DNA of 27,363 nucleotides. Source: JBOGZD01 sp050697155. GTDB lineage: Bacteria; Actinomycetota; Thermoleophilia; Solirubrobacterales; 70-9. The notes under the pieces are model-generated. The model was given only the letters and a program-made list of their open reading frames with translations. It was not told where the DNA came from and ran no database searches. Location of the stretch: NCBI GenBank assembly GCA_050697155.1, contig JBOGZD010000026.1, forward strand, positions 1 to 27,363. Reading direction: 5' to 3'. A program made the translations under genes and the position numbers. Numbering within the stretch: the stretch's first letter is position 1; each line of letters opens with the position of its first letter. Below are positions 22,246 through 27,363 of this stretch, one piece after another.

Positions 22246-23969
22246 GGCCCGCAGGGCGGCACGCCGAGGGCCGCGCACAGGTCCGAGCCCGGCAACACCG
22301 GGAGCTGGAGCCGCGCTCCCGCGGGGCCCCCGACGACGATCGAGTTGATCGCGGGGACGCTGGGCAGGAACGTGAACGGGGTCCCGGTGAGCGTCAGCCG
22401 GATCCGGTGGCCCGGCGCGAAGCGGTTTCCGATCGGCCACAGCTCGACCTGGTAATCGCGCGCCGTCCCGGGAGGCACGCGCTGCTTCGCCGAGAGGTCG
22501 TTGTAGGGCTGGACGATCTCCCCGGTCGCCGGGTCGGTGAGCGAGCGCGAGGGGTCGATCCTGGTGAACGTCGAGCGCAGCCGCCCGCTGGCCACCGGGG
22601 TGCTGGCACCGTCGGGGGCGACGTCGGAGAGCACCGCGACGATGTCGGTCTCGGGGGAGGTGCTCTTCAGCCGGACCCGGAGCGCCGCCGGGCCGACCGA
22701 CATCACCGGCTGCCGGAGCGCCGGCGTCGTGTAGGTCAGCGAGGTCGCTTCGGTGAGGTTGGTGTCCACCGGCTCGGTCACCGTCGCGGTGGTGTGCGGG
22801 TCGGTGGCGAGCGGGTTGGTTGGCAGGCTCGGCGCCGATTGCGTCGTCGCCGCGGCCGCCGGCTCGAGCGCGAGGCTGCCGTCGTTGAGCGACAGCGCCG
22901 AGCCACTGCGGCGCCGGTCGAGGTGAAGCGCCTGCCAGGCGGTCCCCGGGACCGGCCAGTCCGAGGCCTCGACCTTGGTCCAGGCGCCGTCGACCAGCCG
23001 CGCGTGGCCGCCGTGACCGACGTAGAGCTGCACCCTGGGCTCGGCGTCGATGCCGTTGTCCTCGCCGAGCAGGTGGTGCTCGAACCAGCGCCCGAAGGCC
23101 GGGAAGGCGCCCCCGCTGCCGCCGGCGGCGCCGTCGTGGGCGCCGATCACCAGCAGGCGGCTGCCGCTCCCGCGCGCGGCCCTGAAGGTCTCGAACGGCC
23201 CCCGCGCCTCGACGTCGTAGAACCCGGTCGCCGCCAGGATCGGGATCTCGGGCGGCCCGCTGGGGCCGGGGAACGACCGCGCGCGCCAGAACGCGTCCTC
23301 GGTCGGGTGCGCGGCGAAGGCGTTTACCGCCGTCGTCACTCCCCCCGACGCCTCGAGCACGGACTGCGGCTCGTCGCCGAGCCGCCCCGGCAGGTTGGCC
23401 AGATAGCCGCCCGCGATCGCGGTCGTGACCACCGTCGCCGGCACCAGGTTCGGCATCCCGCCGATGAAGACCAGGTCGCGGTAGATCGAGCTCGTCCCGG
23501 CCAGCAGCGCGGCGGCCCTCACGCAGGGCAACTCGGTGCGGCGCATCGCGTGGTAGGCGGCGATTGCACTCGCCGAGAACCCGTAGAGGCCGATCTCTCC
23601 CGAGCTCCACGGCTGGTCGCAGAGCCAGCGCAGGCTCTCGGCGATGTCGAGCTGCTCGCGGGGGCCCATGATGTCCCAGGCGCCGCCGCTTCGCCCGGTG
23701 CCGCGCGCGTGCACCTGGACGTAGTTGAACCGCGGCCCGAGCGGCGGCCCGCCCGCACCGAGGCCGTAGGGGCTGTACTCGACGACCAGCGGCCGGGGTT
23801 GAAGGGGCGCCGTCCCGGAGACGGTGGCGTGCAGGGAGACCCCGTCGGAGGCGGTGAACTCGAGCTCCTGGACGGCCTGCTGCGCCGAGGCGGCGGGCGC
23901 GCCGAGGGCAAGCGACGCGAGGGTGGCCCCGAACGCCGCGATCAGCCCGATTCGCATGCCGATCCGCAT
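22242..23969 (-). CDS. Secreted CocE/NonD-family (X-Pro dipeptidyl-peptidase-like) hydrolase
   Basis: A 575-residue alpha/beta hydrolase with a Sec-type signal peptide (MRIGMRIGLIAAFGATLASL to about AASA, residue 29). The catalytic domain shows the oxyanion/entry segment VVEYSPYG, HARGTGRSGG, and nucleophile elbow GLYGFSASA. The putative acid is in ATGFYDVEARG and the histidine in IGAHDG. A C-terminal jelly-roll domain (TSPETDIVAVLSDVAPDG, QRVPPGTARDYQVELWPIG, RLTLTGTPF) is typical of the CocE/X-Pro-DAP group. ATG 23969 starts seven bases after the mce stop. Family members cleave esters or N-terminal dipeptides. Placement at the end of an mce operon suggests an envelope lipid or ester substrate, which is speculative. 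Confidence 0.88.
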   Translation of the reverse strand: MRIGMRIGLIAAFGATLASLALGAPAASAQQAVQELEFTASDGVSLHATVSGTAPLQPRPLVVEYSPYGLGAGGPPLGPRFNYVQVHARGTGRSGGAWDIMGPREQLDIAESLRWLCDQPWSSGEIGLYGFSASAIAAYHAMRRTELPCVRAAALLAGTSSIYRDLVFIGGMPNLVPATVVTTAIAGGYLANLPGRLGDEPQSVLEASGGVTTAVNAFAAHPTEDAFWRARSFPGPSGPPEIPILAATGFYDVEARGPFETFRAARGSGSRLLVIGAHDGAAGGSGGAFPAFGRWFEHHLLGEDNGIDAEPRVQLYVGHGGHARLVDGAWTKVEASDWPVPGTAWQALHLDRRRSGSALSLNDGSLALEPAAAATTQSAPSLPTNPLATDPHTTATVTEPVDTNLTEATSLTYTTPALRQPVMSVGPAALRVRLKSTSPETDIVAVLSDVAPDGASTPVASGRLRSTFTRIDPSRSLTDPATGEIVQPYNDLSAKQRVPPGTARDYQVELWPIGNRFAPGHRIRLTLTGTPFTFLPSVPAINSIVVGGPAGARLQLPVLPGSDLCAALGVPPCGP

Positions 23970-23976
23970 GCCGCGC

Positions 23977-25302
23977 TCAGCCCCCCGGCGGGTCGAAGGG
24001 CTCGAGCCGCGGGTAGGAGCCGGGGTGGTACGGCTCGTTGTCGAGCGGGTCGTCCGCGAACGGGTACGCGTTGTGGCAGAGGCCCGTGTTCGGCGCGACG
24101 TCGTCCTCGGGCTCGCAGACGGCCGGGGTCGGAGAATCGGCCAGCTCGCCGGGCTCGAGCAGGATCGCGAACCGGGCCCACTTGCCAAGGCTGTCGCCGC
24201 GGTTGGTCAGCGAGGCGAAGTTGGCGAAGAAGGCGCCGAGCGACTTCGCCCGCGGCGCCGTGTAGGCGAGCAGGGGCACCAGGTTGCGGATCGAGGCCTC
24301 GATCTCCGGCACCGAGGGGCCGATCAGGTTGACGACCTCGAGCAGCTTGCGAAGCGGCGGGATCCCGCTCAGCCCGGAGACGATGTCGACGGTGTCGGCG
24401 GTGATCGCGGGCAGGTCGGCGAGGATCGGCGCCAACCCGGGTGCGGCCTCGCGCAGCTCGCGCACCAGCGGGCCGGCCTGCTCGAGCAGCGGCCGCGAGC
24501 TGGCCAGCACGCGGCGCCCGGCGTCGAGCAGCGGCGGCAGCTCGCTCAGGGCGCGGTCGAGCGAGGCGGTGTTCGAGGCCAGGGCGTCGAGCGTCGTGCG
24601 GCCCGAGCCGACGATCGCCCGCAGCGCCCGCTCGCGCCGACCGAGCTCGCCGAGCACGGTCGCCCCGTCGCCGACCAGGCCGGCGATCAGGTCCTCCTGG
24701 CCGCGCAGCGAATCGGTCAGCAGCCGCAGCTCGCCGATCGTGCGCGCAAGCTCGCCGCCGGTGTCGTTGAGCCTCTGCGCCGAGCCGTCCGACCGGGTCG
24801 CGTGCGCGAGCTCGTCGAGGATCGACTTGACGTGCTTTCGGCCCCGCTCGTCGAGGAAGGCGAGCGCCTCGTCGAAGTCGACGCTGGGCACGGCGTTGAC
24901 GGCCTCGCCGCTCTCCAGCTCGCCCGCCTGCTCGGTGCCCGGGTCGAGGCGCAGGTAGCCGTCGCCGAGGATCGTCCGCTCGCCGACCGCGACGGTGGCG
25001 TCGCGGTAGATCGGCGCGTACTCGTCCTCGATCGAGAACTCGATCGTCGCCATCTGGTCCTCGCGGTCGTAATCGAGGCTCTTCACCTTGCCGACCGCGA
25101 GGCCGCGGATCAGCACCGGCTGCTTGGTCGGCAGCGCCTCGGTGTCATGGATCTTCGTCTTCAGCGTGTAGCCCTCGCCCACCAGGGGCCTGATGAAGCT
25201 CGGGCCCTCGAAGGCGAGGTTGAGGTAGATGAAGGTGATCAGCGCGGCCACGCCGGCGACGATCGAGAGCCCGACGCCGACCCGCGGGATCCTGTGATCC
25301 AC
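23977..25302 (-). CDS. Mce family protein (MlaD domain)
   Basis: A 441-residue Mce-family substrate-binding protein of an ABC-type lipid importer. It has an N-terminal membrane helix (about 9-29) and an MlaD domain at about 40-120 (VLIRGLAVGKVKSLDYD, ATVAVGERTILGDGYLRLDPG). A long helical region follows, with repeated leucine-rich segments, to about residue 360. The acidic/proline-rich C-terminal tail contains two cysteines. The GTG start directly abuts the TAA of the upstream mce gene. No lipobox is seen. It is followed by the secreted CocE-like hydrolase. Confidence 0.9.
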   Translation of the reverse strand: MDHRIPRVGVGLSIVAGVAALITFIYLNLAFEGPSFIRPLVGEGYTLKTKIHDTEALPTKQPVLIRGLAVGKVKSLDYDREDQMATIEFSIEDEYAPIYRDATVAVGERTILGDGYLRLDPGTEQAGELESGEAVNAVPSVDFDEALAFLDERGRKHVKSILDELAHATRSDGSAQRLNDTGGELARTIGELRLLTDSLRGQEDLIAGLVGDGATVLGELGRRERALRAIVGSGRTTLDALASNTASLDRALSELPPLLDAGRRVLASSRPLLEQAGPLVRELREAAPGLAPILADLPAITADTVDIVSGLSGIPPLRKLLEVVNLIGPSVPEIEASIRNLVPLLAYTAPRAKSLGAFFANFASLTNRGDSLGKWARFAILLEPGELADSPTPAVCEPEDDVAPNTGLCHNAYPFADDPLDNEPYHPGSYPRLEPFDPPGG

Positions 25303-26700
25303 TTAGTTCCCCCCTCCGGTCAGCGGCTCATCGGACAGCCCCGGCGTCTGGAAGCGGAGCAGGCAGGCGAGCGGGTTCTCGGTCCGGCAGGTCCGCTCGA
25401 GCGCCCGGGCGAAGCGCCGGGCGAGCAGCTCGCGGTCGGTTCCGGCCCCGAGGCCGAAGTTCTCCGGCCGCAGCGGCTCGATGTTCATCACGTCGATCTG
25501 AGCCAGCCCGCCGCCGCTGTCCTGGGTCGAGAGCGCGCCGCTGAGCGTGTCGGCGGTCTGCGCGAGGCCGCCCTTGTAGCGGTCCAGGCGCCGCGCCAGG
25601 GCGCGCATCTTCTTCGCCGTCGGGATCAGCCCGCGCGCGCGGGCGTCGAGCCCGCGCGTGCCGCGCAGGAGCAGCTCCACCGGGCGCGCCCCATCCTCGA
25701 CCAGGTCCTCGAAGCGATCGACGAGGCCGGCCGAGCGGGGCACGAGGGCGCGAAGCTTGCCGAACGCCTCGGCGAGCGGGGCGGCCGCCGGGACGAGCTC
25801 GTCGAGCGCCGGCAGCAGCAGCCCGGAGAGCTCGCCGAGCCCGCCCAGCGCCCGATCGGCCTCGGCCAGCACCGGCCCCAGCGCCCGCGTGGCCTCGGCC
25901 AGCTCGACCTCGCGGGCGCTGGTCACGGCGAGCGTCTGGCTGCCGGCGTTGACCGCCGAGGCGAGCTGGGCGCCGCGGTCGCCGAGGGTGTTGAGGACCA
26001 CGTCGAGCTCGCCGACCAGCCTGGTCAGCAGCCTGCGCCGCTCGGCGAGCGCCGCGGAGATCGGGGCCGAGGTGTCGACGAGCTCGCCGAGCTCGCCGAG
26101 CGCCCGGCGCAGCTTGCCCTCGCGCCCGCGCAGCGCCAGCTCCGCCTGCTCGAGCAGGATCGTCACGTAGGCCTGGGTGTCGGCGTCCAGCACGCTGGTC
26201 AGCTCGTCGATCGCCACGTAGCTGGTCGTCCGCCATGGCGGGATCGGCTCGGTGAGCTCGCCGGCCTCGGGCGTCCCGGGGTCGATGTTGACCAGCAGGT
26301 TCTGCAGCGCGCTCGCCGGCCGGATCGCGGCGCTGGCGTCGGCGAACACCTTGCCGCGCATCTCCTCGTCGAGGGTCAGCGTCGCCAGCGCCCGCCCACC
26401 GGTGTACTCGACCTCGGTGAGGCGGCCGACGGGGGTCCCGGCGACCGCGGCCGCGGGCTCGTCGAGGCGGTCGAGGCCCTTGGCGTCGGGGAAGATGATC
26501 TCGACCTGATAGGGCTCGGAGGCGAACGGGAGGCGGATCGACTTCTTGCCCAGCGTGTAGCCGACGAAGATCAGCGCGACGATCACCTGCACGGTGATCG
26601 CCAGCCGGCCGTAGGGGATCCGCCCCGCCTTCAGCGGCGGGTCGATGAACCGCCACAGATAGCGCGCGGCCGCGAGCGGGAGCTGGAGGATCCTGGTCAT
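25303..26700 (-). CDS. Mce family protein (MlaD domain)
   Basis: A 465-residue Mce-family protein. A cytoplasmic N-terminal segment of about 28 residues precedes a membrane helix (about 30-48, LAITVQVIVALIFVGYTLG). The MlaD domain (YQVEIIFPDAKGLDRLD, VAGTPVGRLTEVEYTGG, SALQNLLVNIDPGTPEAGEL) is at about 63-150. A long helical domain rich in leucine and alanine heptads follows. ATG 26700 overlaps the stop of the upstream mce gene (ATGA). C-terminal cysteines (ERTCRTENPLACLL) may form a disulphide. Substrates of actinobacterial Mce systems include sterols and fatty acids; this one is unknown. Confidence 0.9.
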   Translation of the reverse strand: MTRILQLPLAAARYLWRFIDPPLKAGRIPYGRLAITVQVIVALIFVGYTLGKKSIRLPFASEPYQVEIIFPDAKGLDRLDEPAAAVAGTPVGRLTEVEYTGGRALATLTLDEEMRGKVFADASAAIRPASALQNLLVNIDPGTPEAGELTEPIPPWRTTSYVAIDELTSVLDADTQAYVTILLEQAELALRGREGKLRRALGELGELVDTSAPISAALAERRRLLTRLVGELDVVLNTLGDRGAQLASAVNAGSQTLAVTSAREVELAEATRALGPVLAEADRALGGLGELSGLLLPALDELVPAAAPLAEAFGKLRALVPRSAGLVDRFEDLVEDGARPVELLLRGTRGLDARARGLIPTAKKMRALARRLDRYKGGLAQTADTLSGALSTQDSGGGLAQIDVMNIEPLRPENFGLGAGTDRELLARRFARALERTCRTENPLACLLRFQTPGLSDEPLTGGGN

Positions 26701-27363
26701 GGCTTGCAGAGTCCGAGCGTCTCGAGCTGTGCGGCGACCTCGGCGTCGACGGCGGCGATCAGCCCGCACGCCGGCGCCGCCGAGGCCGCCTCGGGGTCGA
26801 GGTAGAAGCCGAGCCGGATCGCGTGCCCGTGGCCGGCACCGTTCTGCGCCTCGGTCTGGTAGGGGCGCAGGGCGGCGGTGCCGCCGGTGAACGCGGCGGC
26901 GAGCTGCGCGTAGACCGGGATCCCGAGCTTGCCGTCGCCGGCGAGCACCGGCAGCACCGATTCGGCCAGGGTCCGGGCCCCGGGCCGCAGGATCCTGATC
27001 GCAGTCTCGAGCGACGGCGCGGCGCCCGCGATCCGGCCGAGCACGGCGGCGAAGTCGCCGATCAGCGGCGTCGCCCGCTTCGTGATCGGGGTGGCGCGGC
27101 GCAGCAGCGGCCGGGTGTCGCGAAGCAGCGGCCCGAGCTGCTCGGCGGCCGGCTGGAGATCGACCGCGAGCGCGTCGAGCCTGTCGATCACGGCGGTCAG
27201 CTCGGCGCCGCTTCGCTCGAGCTCCTCCAGCGGGCCGGGCAGCGCGGCCACAGCGGCATCGAGCGACGCGCCGCCGTCGACGTCGAGGGCCGCCAGGGTG
27301 CGGTTGAGGCGCTGGGCGAGCGGGATCAGGTCGGCCTCGCGCGGGCCGAGCGCAGCCGCGGTC
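26697..27363 (-). CDS. Mce family protein, C-terminal part (runs off the window)
   Basis: The open frame continues unbroken to the window edge, so only the last 221 residues are seen; any internal start is an artefact of the cut. The visible part is the helical C-terminal domain of a Mce protein (LAQRLNRTLAAL, PLLRRATPITKRATPLIGDF, SLETAIRILRPGARTLAESVLPVLAG). A tail with GHAIRLGFYLDPEA and two cysteines follows. The MlaD domain must lie beyond 27363. Its stop overlaps the next mce ATG by four bases, placing all three mce genes in one operon. YrbE permease genes would be expected further upstream. Confidence 0.8.
   Translation of the reverse strand, partial: TAAALGPREADLIPLAQRLNRTLAALDVDGGASLDAAVAALPGPLEELERSGAELTAVIDRLDALAVDLQPAAEQLGPLLRDTRPLLRRATPITKRATPLIGDFAAVLGRIAGAAPSLETAIRILRPGARTLAESVLPVLAGDGKLGIPVYAQLAAAFTGGTAALRPYQTEAQNGAGHGHAIRLGFYLDPEAASAAPACGLIAAVDAEVAAQLETLGLCKP

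Noticed and set aside
21900..22348. Extended C-terminal domain of the SDR in its unshifted frame
   Set aside because: After 21660 the translation becomes low-complexity and runs antisense to the small membrane protein and hydrolase genes; the true C-terminus is in the next frame.
23824..26805. 993-residue plus-strand open frame
   Set aside because: It runs antisense to the CocE-like and mce genes, has arginine/glycine/glutamate-rich repetitive composition and no domain; a shadow frame of high-GC coding DNA.
1..27363. tRNA, rRNA, CRISPR array, insertion sequence or phage genes
   Set aside because: No cloverleaf-like region, regularly spaced repeats, transposase, integrase or phage structural protein was recognised on reading both strands.

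Overview
The window is GC-rich (roughly 70% by eye), with tightly packed genes, many GTG starts and 1-4 base stop/start overlaps. A sigma-B/F partner-switching module, an ECF sigma factor with a DGPF partner, a chain of Mce genes, and acyl-CoA catabolic genes together suggest a free-living high-GC actinobacterium. Thermoleophilia/Solirubrobacterales is my best guess, but this is inference and not established from the sequence.

Region 1 (1-5.6 kb) is a general-stress switch. A GAF/PAS sensor phosphatase of the SpoIIE/RsbU type lies upstream of an RsbW-like kinase on the minus strand. A STAS anti-anti-sigma gene is divergent from them and converges on a sigma-B/F/G-type sigma factor gene. The sigma gene has a GTTT-N17-GGGTAT promoter in front of it, suggesting autoregulation. 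A two-TM, universal-stress-like protein follows, apparently from a CTG start.

Region 2 (5.6-9 kb) contains decay and stress genes. There is a 5'-truncated UdgX uracil-DNA glycosylase remnant and an FAD/Rieske oxidoreductase split by a one-base frameshift. A csbD-like gene and a sulfotransferase gene follow, with back-to-back sigma-B-type promoters between them. A third such promoter faces a gene-free stretch with two hairpins.

Region 3 (9-15.4 kb) is an acyl-CoA catabolic island. Enoyl-CoA hydratase-like, acyl-CoA carboxylase carboxyltransferase, BKACE-family and MerR genes form a minus-strand operon. Acyl-CoA dehydrogenase and two SnoaL-like genes run divergently. An AT-rich palindrome overlaps a good sigma-70 promoter between them. 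The layout recalls liu/atu (leucine/terpenoid) clusters, with a beta-keto acid cleavage enzyme where a lyase would be expected. A 3' scrap of a second acyl-CoA dehydrogenase remains at 15.4 kb.

Region 4 (15.5-22 kb) holds a secreted subtilase, an ECF42-like sigma factor overlapping its DGPF gene, and an MpaB-type oxygenase/TetR operon. The last is divergent from a carboxymuconolactone-decarboxylase-like/SDR pair, with a 10-8-10 palindrome between them. The SDR gene is frameshifted.

Region 5 (21.9-27.4 kb) is the 3' end of a minus-strand mce operon: three Mce proteins (the first cut by the window edge), a secreted CocE-like hydrolase and a small membrane protein, all overlapping or nearly abutting. 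No tRNA, rRNA, CRISPR array or insertion sequence was recognised.
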